A stretch of DNA of 64,000 nt from Pseudomonas putida S13.1.2 (GCF_000498395.2 NZ_CP010979.1:5180501-5244500); one strand, 5' to 3'. Numbered from the stretch's first letter, positions 50,111 to 59,126 are shown. Notes: generated from the letters alone by a model not told the origin. Translations and numbers: made by a program.

Positions 50111-51898
50111 TCAATCCGCATCCGAATCAAACAACCGCTCCAGCTCCACCCGCGCCTCCTTGGCCGTCTGCATCACCTTGGCCCGGTCATCGCGTACCTG
50201 CCCCTGGGCCACCAGCACTTCTTCGTCATGCTGGGTAAACCGGGCGATACGGTCCGCCGCCTGTTCATCGCTCAAGCCCAACCCCACCAGTGCCCTGCGG
50301 GTCATTTCCAGGCTGGAGTAGAACGTCTCGCGAATCGGCTCGGCGCCTGCATCCACCAACTTGTGCACATGCTGGCGGTTACGTGCCCGGGCCAGCACTT
50401 TCAGGTGTGGGTACAGGCGTTTCACCCGTTCAGCGGTATGAATGGCCGCTTCTGGGTCATCGATGGTGATGATGAAGTACTCCGCTTCACCCACCTTGGC
50501 GGCGTGCAGCACCTCGGGGCGCAGCGGGTCGCCGTAGAACACCGGCACCTGTTCGAACATGCGGGTCATCTCGATGGCGTCCACCGAGGTTTCCAAGGCT
50601 ATGAACGGGATTTTCTGTGCCCGCAGGATGCGCGCGACGATCTGGCCCATGCGGCCCATGCCGACGATCACCACCCGCGGCGTATCCGTCTGGATCTGCT
50701 TGTACTGCTCGGGCACTTCACGCGCCGGTTGCGGGCGTTTGAGGGCGCGGGCGCAGCCCAGCATCAGCAGCGGGGTGATGGCCATGGACAGGGTAATGGT
50801 CATCAGCAGCAGGTCGTAGGTCTGGGTGTCGAACAGGCCTTGGTCCTTGCCCAGCTTGAACACCACAAAGGCGAACTCGCCACCCGCCGCCAGCACCATG
50901 CCCAGGCGTAGGGCGCTGGCGCTGTTCAGGCCACCGACCAGGCGGCCGACGCCTAGCAGCAGCACCAGCTTTACCGCCACCAGCAGCAGCGTCAGGCCTA
51001 GTACCACCAGCGGCATGTCCAGCAGCAGGCGCAGGTTGGCACCCATGCCCACGCTGATGAAGAACAGCCCCAACAGCAGGCCCTTGAACGGTTCGATCTG
51101 AGATTCCAGCTCGTGACGGTATTCCGAGTCGGCCAGCAGCAGGCCGGCGAGGAAGGCGCCAAGGGCCATGGAGATGCCGGCTTCTTCCATCAGCCAGGCT
51201 GTGCCGATCACCACCAGCAGCGCGGTGGCGGTGGACACTTCCGGCAGGCCGGTGCGGGCCACGGTGCGGAACACCGGGCGCAGCAGGTAGCGGCCACCGA
51301 CGATCACCACGGCGATGCTGGCGAATACCTTCAGGCCGTGTTGCAGGCTGTCGCCATGGCTGGTGTCCGGACCACTGGCGGCCAGTAGCGGCACCAGGGC
51401 GATCAGCGGGATCGCGGCGATGTCCTGGAACAGCAGGATGGCGAACGCCAGGCGGCCGTGCGGGGCGTTGAGCTGCTTGCTCTCGGCCAGGCTTTGCAGG
51501 CCAAGGGCGGTGGACGACAGCGCCAGGCCCAGGCCGAGCACGATGGCTGCCGGCAGCGTCTGGCTGAAGCCGAACAGGGCAATGGCACCGATCAGCGCGC
51601 CGGTCAGCAGCACTTGGGCGGTACCCACACCGAACACCGACTTGCGCATCAGCCACAGGCGCTTCGGCGACAGCTCCAGGCCAATGATGAACAGCAACAG
51701 GACCACGCCCAGCTCGGAGATATGCGCCACGCTTTCGGTGTCGTGGATCAGGCCAAGTGCTTGCGGGCCGATGGCCACACCGGCCAGCAGGTAGCCGAGC
51801 ACGGCGCCCAGTTGCAGGCGCTTGGCCAGGGGGACGGCGACGACTGCGGCAAGCAGAAAGATCACCGCAGTTTGCAGAAGGCTGCCTTCGTGTGGCAT
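50111..51898 (-). CDS. Monovalent cation:proton antiporter, KefB/KefC type (CPA2)
   Basis: 595 residues: about 12 N-terminal membrane helices (1-385) with GLELSPKRLW and ALSSTALGLQ, and FQDIAAIPLIAL in the exchanger core, then a TrkA-N (RCK) domain starting PRVVIVGMGRMGQIVARIL at about residue 405 with the NAD-binding GMGRMG. The soluble tail ends with an acidic helical segment. Exports K+ in exchange for H+, often gated by glutathione adducts in Kef proteins; no KefG/KefF partner gene is beside it. ATG 51898 (MPHEGSLLQ) fits the family. Confidence 0.9.
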   Translation of the reverse strand: MPHEGSLLQTAVIFLLAAVVAVPLAKRLQLGAVLGYLLAGVAIGPQALGLIHDTESVAHISELGVVLLLFIIGLELSPKRLWLMRKSVFGVGTAQVLLTGALIGAIALFGFSQTLPAAIVLGLGLALSSTALGLQSLAESKQLNAPHGRLAFAILLFQDIAAIPLIALVPLLAASGPDTSHGDSLQHGLKVFASIAVVIVGGRYLLRPVFRTVARTGLPEVSTATALLVVIGTAWLMEEAGISMALGAFLAGLLLADSEYRHELESQIEPFKGLLLGLFFISVGMGANLRLLLDMPLVVLGLTLLLVAVKLVLLLGVGRLVGGLNSASALRLGMVLAAGGEFAFVVFKLGKDQGLFDTQTYDLLLMTITLSMAITPLLMLGCARALKRPQPAREVPEQYKQIQTDTPRVVIVGMGRMGQIVARILRAQKIPFIALETSVDAIEMTRMFEQVPVFYGDPLRPEVLHAAKVGEAEYFIITIDDPEAAIHTAERVKRLYPHLKVLARARNRQHVHKLVDAGAEPIRETFYSSLEMTRRALVGLGLSDEQAADRIARFTQHDEEVLVAQGQVRDDRAKVMQTAKEARVELERLFDSDAD

Positions 51899-52095
51899 CG
51901 GCTCTTACTCCATGAGCTGCCGGGGCAGCGTTTGAACAGTTTGGCCGACGATTCTGAGGGGTGAGGTGGCGTCAGACAATCAGCTGTCCGGGAGAAATAT
52001 TGTCCCGTAAAAAGGGACAGTTACCGCAGGCCGCTTTCAATTGCAGATTCTGCTGGTGGGGCAAAATTTCGGGGCCGCTTTTCAGCCCCGGTAAT
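51899..52095. other. Gap between antiporter and comM
   Basis: Contains a hairpin TGTCCC/GGGACA with a GTAAAAA loop near 51998-52017 and, next to the comM stop, a GGGGC/GCCCC stem that may end comM transcription on the minus strand. The antiporter promoter should also be here; no clear -35/-10 pair was identified. Confidence 0.4.
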
Positions 52096-53586
52096 CTAAC
52101 TGCTCCCCGGCCGATATTGCAGGGCCTCGGCCAGATGTGGCCGGCCGATCGCCTCACAACCCTCCAGGTCCGCCAGTGTTCGTGCCACTTTCAATAACCG
52201 GTGCGCCGCCCGCAACGACAAGGTCAACCGTTCGCAGGCCCCCTCCAGCCACGTCTGATCCGCCGCCGTCAATCCGCAATGGCGGCGCAACCCTTCGAGG
52301 TCGAGAAACGCATTCACACACCCTTGGCGGCGCTGCTGTACCTCCCGCGCCTGCGCCACCCTGGCGGCCACATCGGCACTGGCTTCACCACAGGGCTGGT
52401 TGTTCAGCGTGGTGCTCTCGCGGGCCACGGTCAGGTGCAGGTCGATGCGGTCCAGCAGCGGCCCGGACAGCTTGTTGCGGTACCGCGCGATCTGCTCGGT
52501 GCTGCAGCGGCAGCGGCCAGTGGGGTCGCCCAGGTAGCCGCAAGGGCACGGGTTCATCGCCGCCACCAGCTGAAAGCGCGCCGGAAAGCGCACCTTGTCG
52601 CGGGCCCGGGCAATCACGATTTCGCCCGACTCCAGTGGCTCGCGCAGCACTTCCAGCACGCGCCGCTCAAACTCTGGCAGTTCATCGAGAAACAGCACGC
52701 CATGGTGGGCGAGGGTGATTTCGCCCGGTTGCGGCCGGCTGCTGCCACCGACCAGTGCCGGGCCGGATGCGGAGTGGTGAGGGTGGCGAAACGGTCGCTG
52801 CGGCCAACTGCTCAGCGGTGTATGCCCGCTGACCGACTGGATGGCCGCCACCTCAAGCGCCTCGTGCTCGTCCAGCGGTGGCAGCAGCCCGGGCAGGCGG
52901 CTGGCGAGCAAGGTCTTGCCGGTGCCGGGTGGCCCGGTGAACAACAGGTTGTGCGCCCCAGCCGCCGCTAGCATCAACGCGCGCTTGGCCGCCAGCTGGC
53001 CCTGTACCTCGCTCAGGTCGGGGTAGGGGCGTTGATGCAGGATCAAGCCATTGGCCGCGTATGGCGGCAATGGCACCTGGCCGTTCAGGTGGGCGACCAG
53101 CTCCAGCAGGTGGCCCACCGCATACACCACCAGCCCGCCGGCCAGGCTGGCTTCCTCGGCATTCTCGCGCGGAACCACCAGCGCCCGGCCCGCCTCGCGT
53201 GCCGCCAGGGCCGCCGGCAGCACGCCTTGCACTGCCCGCAATTTGCCCGACAACGCCAGTTCGCCCAGGCACTCGACTTCTGCAAGGCTGGCCGTTGGCA
53301 CCTGGCCGTCGGCGGCAAGGATGCCCAGGGCAATGGCCAGGTCGTAGCGCCCGCCATCCTTGGGCAAGTCGGCGGGGGCCAGGTTCTGGGTAATGCGCCG
53401 CTGCGGGTAGTTCAGCCCGGAGTTGACGATGGCGCTGCGTACGCGGTCCTTGCTTTCCTTGACCGTGGTTTCTGGCAGGCCGACCAGGGTGAGATGGGGC
53501 AGGCCGTTTGCCAGGTGGGTTTCGACGCTGACCGAAGGTGCCTGCACACCTACCTGGGCGCGGCTGTGGACGAGGGCTAGGGACAT
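52096..53586 (-). CDS. comM: ComM/YifB family AAA+ ATPase (Mg-chelatase-like)
   Basis: 496 residues. N-terminal Lon-protease-like domain (MSLALVHSRAQVGVQAPSVSVETHL ... GLPETTVKESKDRVRSAI), AAA+ core with Walker A FTGPPGTGKT and Walker B GVLFLDELPEF, a Cys cluster NPCPCGYLGDPTGRCRCS and a C-terminal Mg_chelatase_C domain. ComM is a hexameric helicase that extends branch migration in natural transformation of Vibrio and others. ATG 53586 was chosen over ATG 53667 by family N-terminus. Confidence 0.94.
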   Translation of the reverse strand: MSLALVHSRAQVGVQAPSVSVETHLANGLPHLTLVGLPETTVKESKDRVRSAIVNSGLNYPQRRITQNLAPADLPKDGGRYDLAIALGILAADGQVPTASLAEVECLGELALSGKLRAVQGVLPAALAAREAGRALVVPRENAEEASLAGGLVVYAVGHLLELVAHLNGQVPLPPYAANGLILHQRPYPDLSEVQGQLAAKRALMLAAAGAHNLLFTGPPGTGKTLLASRLPGLLPPLDEHEALEVAAIQSVSGHTPLSSWPQRPFRHPHHSASGPALVGGSSRPQPGEITLAHHGVLFLDELPEFERRVLEVLREPLESGEIVIARARDKVRFPARFQLVAAMNPCPCGYLGDPTGRCRCSTEQIARYRNKLSGPLLDRIDLHLTVARESTTLNNQPCGEASADVAARVAQAREVQQRRQGCVNAFLDLEGLRRHCGLTAADQTWLEGACERLTLSLRAAHRLLKVARTLADLEGCEAIGRPHLAEALQYRPGSS

Positions 53587-53745
53587 GGACGCTCCGTTGT
53601 CGCTGAAAGGGGCCGCTTCCTGCGGCCTGGTCAAGGATAGCGATGGTTGCCACGGCAGGCGCAACAAGTGTGCGTCGTGGTTTTACAGGGCAGGGTTTTT
53701 CCCTGTGTTTTCTTAAAATTCGGCAAAAAATGGATCCAATAATCT

Positions 53746-53774
53746 TTGCGCAGGTGCCCGGTATGGCTTAGTGT
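53746..53774 (+). promoter_or_regulatory. Candidate promoter of the large repeat-protein gene
   Basis: TTGCGC, 17 bases, TAGTGT, about 70 nt before the GTG start at 53844. Moderate match only. Confidence 0.4.
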
Positions 53775-53843
53775 TGTTCGGCAAATGCCGTTGCCATGGG
53801 ATGGCACAGCGTCTTCTTTCAAATGGACTTGAGGTATTGCGCC

Positions 53844-55862
53844 GTGCAAACGCTCACCCGCACGCGCCAGGTCATCCGCGAACTGGTGCAGGCCAATTCA
53901 TTCATTGAACTCACCCGCTTTTTCGACAGCCTTGAGGCGCAATGGCGCCAAGCCGCGCCTGGCGAATTTCCGGCCTACCTGGCGGCCATCGAAGGGCACA
54001 TGCTGGTTGACCTGGAAAACCAGGGTGACAGGGCCCTGAGCCAAGTGCTCAAAGCCTGGATTGATGCCTGCCCCAAGGCTTACCACCCGCAGGTGGTAAT
54101 GGGCATGCACTGCTTCCACCGGGCCTGCCAGGTGCAGGATGGCGGCCAACGCAACGCTGCACGCTTGCTGGCCGTTGAGCAAATGTGTGAAACCGCGACC
54201 GCGCACCTGTTGCGCGCAATGGACCGCTGCGCACAACCCGTGGCAGCGGCCATTGGCATGCTGCGTGTCAGTGCGCATCTACGCGAGCCTGGCTGGTTGA
54301 TCGAACTGTTTCAGGGGCAACCTGCGCGGTACAGGCCCAGTGCCCATGCCGATGTGGAAGTGCAGGAAGCCGCGGCACCCTTACTGGTGAAGCACGGGCT
54401 GCTGCCCCTGGCCGAGCTGCCCCAAGCGTTACCGGCATGCCTGAGCAGGCGGGCAGATCACGAAAACGAAGCACCGCGCTATTACTGGTTGCGCCATGCG
54501 CTGGTGGCGCGCCCAGGTTGTTTCGAAGCGGTCCAGGCCCTCGCCGTTTACCTGCTGCCCCGTTGGGGTGCCAGTTTCGATGCGCTGGAGTTGTTGGCTG
54601 ATGGACCGTTGTGCGAGGCATGGGACGAAGCGCTGCGCAATGCGTTGCGCTGGATGGCCGTCGAAGAACGGCTGAAGCTGCCGCATGCCGAGCAGTTGCA
54701 GGCCGTCGCCGGTTGGCAGCAACTGTTCGATGCCTGGTTGCAACGCCCGCTAAGGCCCAGGGAAAGCGCCGTCGTGCTGGCTTGGCGTGGCGCGCTGCGT
54801 AGCAGTGCCTTGCAAGACCATGCCGGCGGTATGCGCGATTTCGCCGCGAGCTTGGCCTGCAACGCCGATCACGGTGCCATCCCAGCCATGGGCGAGCCCT
54901 TTCGCTGTTTGGTCGGGCTGATACTGTGCGATGGCATGGCAGATGAACATCAACTGTTGCGCACCGCCATCGAACGCCTGTGTGAAGGCCGCACGCATGC
55001 TGGCGCCTGTGCAATGCGTGCTGCCGGTCATCGCTTCGGCCTGTGGGGGCTGCCACGCTCGGCCGAGCAGGCAAGGCTGTGGTCGCAGGTGGCGGTGAAG
55101 CGCCAGCGCGCGGGCCTCGCGCCAGGCTTCGAGGTGCTCGCTGTGGCGCGGCTGCTGTGGGCTGCCAACCGGCATGAGGTGGCTTGTTACCTGTATGAGC
55201 GCTGTGCCGAGCTGAGCTTGCCGGGGGCTGCCCTTGGCTTGTACGAGCTGCACAGCGGCGGCCTGGGCAACACCCCGGCGGACTATCTGGATGACGAGGC
55301 GGCTGAGCATTGGCTGCAGCGTGCGGTAGAGGCGGGCAGCAGGCAGGCCAAGTACAACCTCGCCTGCCTGCGCATGGAGGGCGATGAGGACCTGAATGAG
55401 CGAAGTGCCATGCTGGCCGTCAGGCGCCTGCTGGTCGATGCGTTGGGTAATCCGCAGACCAATGCGCGTGCGCGCTTGCACCTGGGTATTCTGTTGCGCC
55501 AATTTGGCGAAGCTCAAGAGCGGGCCGAGGCCGTCGCCTACCTGTCGAGCCTTGTCGAGCACCCGGACCCGTGGGTTGCCGGGCGCGCCAGCGCCGAACT
55601 GGGGTTGGCCTGGATGCAGGGGCGCGGCACCCGCAAGCAGAGCCGTTTTGCTGCCATCGAATGGGCCAACCGGGCAGTCAGCTTGCAGCCAGGGGATTCG
55701 GCCATTGAAGGCATCCAGGCTGAAATCCTCAACTCACACAACCGGGTGAAGACGTTGGTTACCCAGTGTGGTGCGGCCCTGTTTCGCGGCACCTTGCATC
55801 CCAGCGAGCTGCCGCCGAAACAGGCAGTACCCGAGCCGGCACGCCTGCGAGCCTCGGCCTGA
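53844..55862 (+). CDS. Large uncharacterised protein with Sel1/TPR-like C-terminal repeats
   Basis: 672 residues, soluble, without signal peptide or membrane segment. The N-terminal half (RQVIRELVQANSFIELTRFFDSLEAQWRQ ...) looks alpha-helical and may be a DUF4034-like region; the C-terminal part has repeats of the Sel1 kind (AEHWLQRAVEAGSRQAKYNLACLRMEG, and LGLAWMQGRGTRKQSRFAAIEWANRAV). No catalytic motif was found. The start GTG 53844 has GAGG nine bases upstream; the ATG at 53796 lacks a site. It stands alone between comM and ubiK. Function unknown; a scaffold or binding role is only a guess. Confidence 0.75.
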   Translation: MQTLTRTRQVIRELVQANSFIELTRFFDSLEAQWRQAAPGEFPAYLAAIEGHMLVDLENQGDRALSQVLKAWIDACPKAYHPQVVMGMHCFHRACQVQDGGQRNAARLLAVEQMCETATAHLLRAMDRCAQPVAAAIGMLRVSAHLREPGWLIELFQGQPARYRPSAHADVEVQEAAAPLLVKHGLLPLAELPQALPACLSRRADHENEAPRYYWLRHALVARPGCFEAVQALAVYLLPRWGASFDALELLADGPLCEAWDEALRNALRWMAVEERLKLPHAEQLQAVAGWQQLFDAWLQRPLRPRESAVVLAWRGALRSSALQDHAGGMRDFAASLACNADHGAIPAMGEPFRCLVGLILCDGMADEHQLLRTAIERLCEGRTHAGACAMRAAGHRFGLWGLPRSAEQARLWSQVAVKRQRAGLAPGFEVLAVARLLWAANRHEVACYLYERCAELSLPGAALGLYELHSGGLGNTPADYLDDEAAEHWLQRAVEAGSRQAKYNLACLRMEGDEDLNERSAMLAVRRLLVDALGNPQTNARARLHLGILLRQFGEAQERAEAVAYLSSLVEHPDPWVAGRASAELGLAWMQGRGTRKQSRFAAIEWANRAVSLQPGDSAIEGIQAEILNSHNRVKTLVTQCGAALFRGTLHPSELPPKQAVPEPARLRASA

Positions 55863-55957
55863 TACCGTGGCATTGACCGCGCCGGGCTGAACGTTGGTGA
55901 CTTTACCTTAAACATTATGTGCGCTGACTTTCATGGGAACGCACTGTGTATCGCATG

Positions 55958-56221
55958 TTAGTCCTGCGCTTCGGGGGGCATCCGTGCTTCCAGCTCGGCT
56001 ACTTGTTTTTCCAGCGCCTCGAGGCGAGCGCGGGTGCGCGCCAGCACGACCATCTGGCTGTCGAATTCGTCACGGCTGACCAGGTCCAGCTTGCTGAAGG
56101 CACCTTGCATCAGCACCTTGAACTGGCTTTCCAGTTCTGCACGGGGCTGGGCGGTATCGCTGCTGAACAGGCGCGAGGCCTGGTCGCTCAGGGCATCGAG
56201 AAGGGCTTTGGGCGCAAGCAT
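55958..56221 (-). CDS. ubiK: Ubiquinone biosynthesis accessory factor UbiK (YqiC)
   Basis: 87 residues: an amphipathic N-terminal region (MLAPKALLDALSDQASRLF) and a C-terminal coiled coil (LARTRARLEALEKQVAELEARM), the BMFP-domain layout. UbiK binds UbiJ and aids aerobic ubiquinone synthesis. The ATG at 56221 gives the family length; the frame continues far upstream but without resemblance to any family. It is divergent from glnK. Confidence 0.9.
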   Translation of the reverse strand: MLAPKALLDALSDQASRLFSSDTAQPRAELESQFKVLMQGAFSKLDLVSRDEFDSQMVVLARTRARLEALEKQVAELEARMPPEAQD

Positions 56222-56283
56222 GGGGCAGTCCAATGAAACTGAGAATGGCCGGCAGTGTAGCACGCACAAACCGGACGTTTGGG

Positions 56284-56300
56284 TGCACGTTTTTCGCGCA
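56284..56300 (+). promoter_or_regulatory. NtrC enhancer site 1 of glnK
   Basis: TGCACGTTTTTCGCGCA: GCAC-N7-GCGC, one change from the NtrC consensus GCAC-N7-GTGC. Its centre lies 33 bp (three helical turns) from site 2. Confidence 0.7.
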
Positions 56301-56316
56301 ATGCGCCCTGCCGGTG

Positions 56317-56333
56317 CGCACCGAAACTGTGCA
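56317..56333 (+). promoter_or_regulatory. NtrC enhancer site 2 of glnK
   Basis: CGCACCGAAACTGTGCA contains GCAC-N7-GTGC, a full match to the NtrC core. It is centred roughly 109 bp before the predicted start of transcription. Confidence 0.8.
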
Positions 56334-56407
56334 TGTTTCCCATGCTGGCGACTGGCCAATCCCGACCCTTTCGCATAACTCGCTGTTTTCCGGTGATTTG
56401 CCGGAAC

Positions 56408-56423
56408 TGGCAAGGTTTCTGCA
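56408..56423 (+). promoter_or_regulatory. Sigma-54 promoter of glnK-amtB
   Basis: TGGCAAGGTTTCTGCA fits TGGCAC-N5-TTGCA with the invariant GG and GC ten bases apart. Transcription would begin near 56434. Confidence 0.82.
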
Positions 56424-56582
56424 AAGACCTGTACGAGCCATGCACTGATGCAGTTCCTTGTGACCAAGCAGTGCGCACGCGGAGCCGGATGCCGACGACG
56501 CGTTACAAAGCCAACCGCTGCGCTTAGACTTGAGACGGGTTTGTTTTCCTGGGGCAAGTCCACCAAATCGGGAGAGAGTTTC

Positions 56583-56921
56583 ATGAAGCTAGTCACAGCC
56601 ATCATCAAGCCGTTCAAGCTGGACGACGTGCGCGAGTCGCTGTCGGAAATCGGCGTGCAGGGCATCACTGTTACTGAAGTCAAAGGCTTCGGCCGGCAGA
56701 AGGGCCACACCGAGCTGTATCGCGGTGCTGAATATGTGGTCGATTTCCTGCCCAAGGTGAAGATCGATGTCGCCATCGATGACAAGGACCTTGATCGGGT
56801 AATCGAAGCCATCACCAAGGCAGCCAACACCGGCAAGATTGGTGACGGCAAGATTTTCGTGGTGAATCTGGAGCAGGCGATCCGCATCCGTACCGGCGAA
56901 ACCGATACCGACGCGATCTAA
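56583..56921 (+). CDS. glnK: PII nitrogen regulatory protein GlnK
   Basis: 112 residues, MKLVTAIIKPFKLDDVRESL, normal PII. The T-loop GFGRQKGHTELYRGAEY contains Y51, the uridylylation site; the B-loop TGKIGDGKIFV binds ATP. GlnK reports nitrogen status and blocks AmtB when ammonium is high. ATG 56583 follows GGGAG. It is 46 nt before amtB and controlled by a sigma-54 promoter with two NtrC sites, as in other proteobacteria. Confidence 0.97.
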   Translation: MKLVTAIIKPFKLDDVRESLSEIGVQGITVTEVKGFGRQKGHTELYRGAEYVVDFLPKVKIDVAIDDKDLDRVIEAITKAANTGKIGDGKIFVVNLEQAIRIRTGETDTDAI

Positions 56922-56967
56922 GCAATAACAACGCCTCACCAAACCCAACGCCCCAGGAGAAAACAAC

Positions 56968-58299
56968 ATGACTCTGCGTAAGATCGCAGGGCTAGGAGCC
57001 CTATTGTCCCTCGTAATGCCCGGGCTTGCCCTGGCAGAGGAAGCTGCCCCAGCGCTGAACTCCGGCGACACCGCCTGGATGCTGACTGCAACGGCGCTGG
57101 TGCTGTTCATGACTATCCCGGGCCTGGCCCTGTTCTATGGCGGCATGGTGCGTTCCAAGAACGTGCTGTCGGTGATGATGCAGTGCTTTGCAATCACCGG
57201 CCTGATGAGCATTCTGTGGGTCGTCTACGGCTACAGCATGGCCTTCGATACCACCGGTATGGAAAAGGGCGTGCTCAACTTCAATTCCTTCGTCGGCGGC
57301 TTCTCCAAGGCCTTCCTCAGCGGCGTCACGCCCGAGAACCTGACGTCGGCCACTGCACTCTTCCCTGAGGCGGTATTCATCACCTTCCAGATGACCTTCG
57401 CCATCATCACCCCGGCACTGATCGTGGGTGCCTTCGCCGAGCGCATGAAGTTCTCCGCGATGCTGGTGTTCATGGGCATCTGGTTCACCCTGGTGTATGC
57501 GCCGATCGCGCACATGGTGTGGAGCGGTGACGGTGCACTGATGTGGGACTGGGGCGTACTGGACTTCGCCGGCGGCACCGTGGTGCACATCAACGCCGGT
57601 ATTGCAGGCCTGGTCTGCTGCCTGGTACTGGGCAAGCGCAAGGGCTACCCGACCACCCCGATGGCCCCGCACAACCTGGGCTACACCCTGATGGGCGCGG
57701 CAATGCTGTGGATCGGCTGGTTCGGCTTCAACGCAGGCTCCGCCGCCGCCGCCAACGGCACCGCTGGCATGGCCATGCTGGTCACCCAGATCGCCACCGC
57801 TGCTGCTGCACTGGGCTGGATGTTCGCCGAGTGGATCGGTCACGGCAAACCCAGCGCCCTGGGCATCGCTTCGGGTGTGGTTGCCGGCCTGGTTGCCATT
57901 ACCCCGGCTGCAGGCACCGTGGGCCCTATGGGCGCCCTGGTGATCGGCCTGGCTTCGGGTGTGATCTGCTACTTCTGCGCCACCACCCTCAAGCGCAGGC
58001 TCGGCTATGACGACTCGCTGGATGCCTTCGGCGTGCACGGCATCGGCGGCATCATCGGTGCGATCCTTACCGGTGTGTTCGCAGCCCCGGCGCTGGGCGG
58101 CTTCGGTACCGTTACCGACATCGGCATGCAGGTCTGGATCCAGGCCAAGGGCGTGATCTTCACCGTGGTCTACACCGCCATCGTCACCTACGTGATCCTC
58201 AAGGTCCTGGATGTGGTGATGGGCCTGCGGGTCAACGAAGAAGAAGAGTCGGTCGGCCTCGACCTGGCTCAGCACAACGAACGCGGCTACAACCTGTAA
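56968..58299 (+). CDS. amtB: Ammonium transporter AmtB
   Basis: 443 residues: a cleavable signal peptide (MTLRKIAGLGALLSLVMPGLALAEEA) and 11 membrane helices. Family segments are intact: the helix with WMLTATALVLFMTIPGLALFYGGMVR, DFAGGTVVHINAGIAGLV with the first pore histidine, and DDSLDAFGVHGIGGIIGAI with the second. The cytoplasmic tail (VNEEEESVGLDLAQHNERGYNL) is of normal length. ATG 56968 follows AGGAG. It is expressed with glnK, whose product binds its cytoplasmic face. Confidence 0.97.
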   Translation: MTLRKIAGLGALLSLVMPGLALAEEAAPALNSGDTAWMLTATALVLFMTIPGLALFYGGMVRSKNVLSVMMQCFAITGLMSILWVVYGYSMAFDTTGMEKGVLNFNSFVGGFSKAFLSGVTPENLTSATALFPEAVFITFQMTFAIITPALIVGAFAERMKFSAMLVFMGIWFTLVYAPIAHMVWSGDGALMWDWGVLDFAGGTVVHINAGIAGLVCCLVLGKRKGYPTTPMAPHNLGYTLMGAAMLWIGWFGFNAGSAAAANGTAGMAMLVTQIATAAAALGWMFAEWIGHGKPSALGIASGVVAGLVAITPAAGTVGPMGALVIGLASGVICYFCATTLKRRLGYDDSLDAFGVHGIGGIIGAILTGVFAAPALGGFGTVTDIGMQVWIQAKGVIFTVVYTAIVTYVILKVLDVVMGLRVNEEEESVGLDLAQHNERGYNL

Positions 58300-58319
58300 C
58301 TGCGACGCGGTAAAAACTT

Positions 58320-58343
58320 GCCCGGCTTGCCGGGCATTTTTTT
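58320..58343 (+). terminator. Intrinsic terminator after amtB
   Basis: Stem GCCCGGC/GCCGGGC with a very small loop followed by ATTTTTTT, 20 nt after the amtB stop. Confidence 0.9.
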
Positions 58344-58728
58344 GCCAGAATTTCAGCATTTCGCGCTTGGCAAACGGTTTATCCGTCACGTTCGCGACGT
58401 AGGTAAAAAACTTACAAGTCGTAGGGCGTTTATGGAGCTTTGCTTTTTCCACGGGCGCGCTAGAATGCGCGCCGAAGGGTGTTTGACGTGTAGTCCACAC
58501 ACTTCGCCAGCCTTTGCTAGGCTTGCCAATAGCGTGTGGCCAGCAGGGGCTAGATGGATTTGTCAGGTCCTGCCAGGAGCAGGGCCTGCTGGGTGCCGCC
58601 TCCCATCAGGAGCGCCGACCCAAGGGCAGTGGCCTAACCCACGGCCAGTTGAATTTTCACTGGTGGCTGCCGGTCTACGGCTGCACTGGTCTATAACTAA
58701 CCTGCTTTCGCAAGTCATGAGGTAGAAC
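58344..58728 (+). other. Long structured region upstream of sutA
   Basis: 385 nt without a convincing gene. A -10-like TAGAAT (58461-58466) sits in the loop of a 7-bp inverted repeat GGCGCGC/GCGCGCC (58454-58473). Downstream are several potential stems: CCTGC/GCAGG near 58569-58583, GGCC/GGCC near 58630-58645, and CCG/CGG near 58668-58681. If transcription starts near 58473, the sutA leader is about 255 nt. A separate small RNA is also possible. Confidence 0.45.
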
Positions 58729-59058
58729 ATGAGCGACGACGATCTGGAAAACGACGACCTCGAAGTAGGCGATGAAGACGAGGCTGATGAGGGCCTCGAA
58801 GCGGCGGCTGACGACGGCGTTGAAGACGCTGGCGATGACGACAGCAGCCCGGCACCTGCTGCCAAGGGCAAATCCAAGGCGGCTGTCTCGGTAGACGAGA
58901 TGCCGAGCATGGAAGCCAAGCAGAAAGAGCGTGATGCACTGGCCAAGGCGATGGAAGAATTCCTTTCGCGCGGTGGCAAGGTGCAGGAAGTCGAGGCCAA
59001 CGTGGTCGCCGACCCGCCCAAGAAGCCGGACAACAAATATGGCAGCCGCCCTATCTGA
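58729..59058 (+). CDS. sutA: RNA polymerase-binding regulator SutA
   Basis: 109 residues. The first 45 are highly acidic (DDDLENDDLEVGDEDEADEGLEAAADDGVEDAGDDD), followed by a central helix MEAKQKERDALAKAMEEFLSRGG and a conserved tail ADPPKKPDNKYGSRPI. This is the layout of P. aeruginosa SutA, an intrinsically disordered protein that binds RNA polymerase and raises transcription in slow-growing cells. The tail is nearly the same as in that protein. ATG 58729 follows GAGG by seven bases. Followed by a strong terminator. Confidence 0.92.
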   Translation: MSDDDLENDDLEVGDEDEADEGLEAAADDGVEDAGDDDSSPAPAAKGKSKAAVSVDEMPSMEAKQKERDALAKAMEEFLSRGGKVQEVEANVVADPPKKPDNKYGSRPI

Positions 59059-59070
59059 GTGGCTGAACGC

Positions 59071-59101
59071 AAAAAAGCCCGCCGTCGCTGCGGGCTTTTT
59101 T
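59071..59101 (+). terminator. Intrinsic terminator after sutA
   Basis: AAAAAAGCCCGC, seven-base loop, GCGGGCTTTTTT, 12 nt after the stop. Confidence 0.93.
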
Positions 59102-59126
59102 GTGCCTGTGAGTTTTGTGCTGGCTG

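Larger units (their letters stand above)
56222..56582. other. ubiK-glnK divergent control region
   Basis: 361 nt holding two NtrC-type sites (56284-56300, 56317-56333) and a sigma-54 promoter (56408-56423), leaving a glnK leader of about 150 nt. The ubiK promoter should also be here but is not clear. A repeated theme GCGCAA/TGCGC near 56297-56304 is part of the first site. Confidence 0.6.

Noticed and set aside
58344..58728. Considered as 6S RNA, RNase P RNA or tmRNA
   Set aside because: None of the sequence hallmarks of these RNAs could be recognised; it is reported only as an unexplained structured region.
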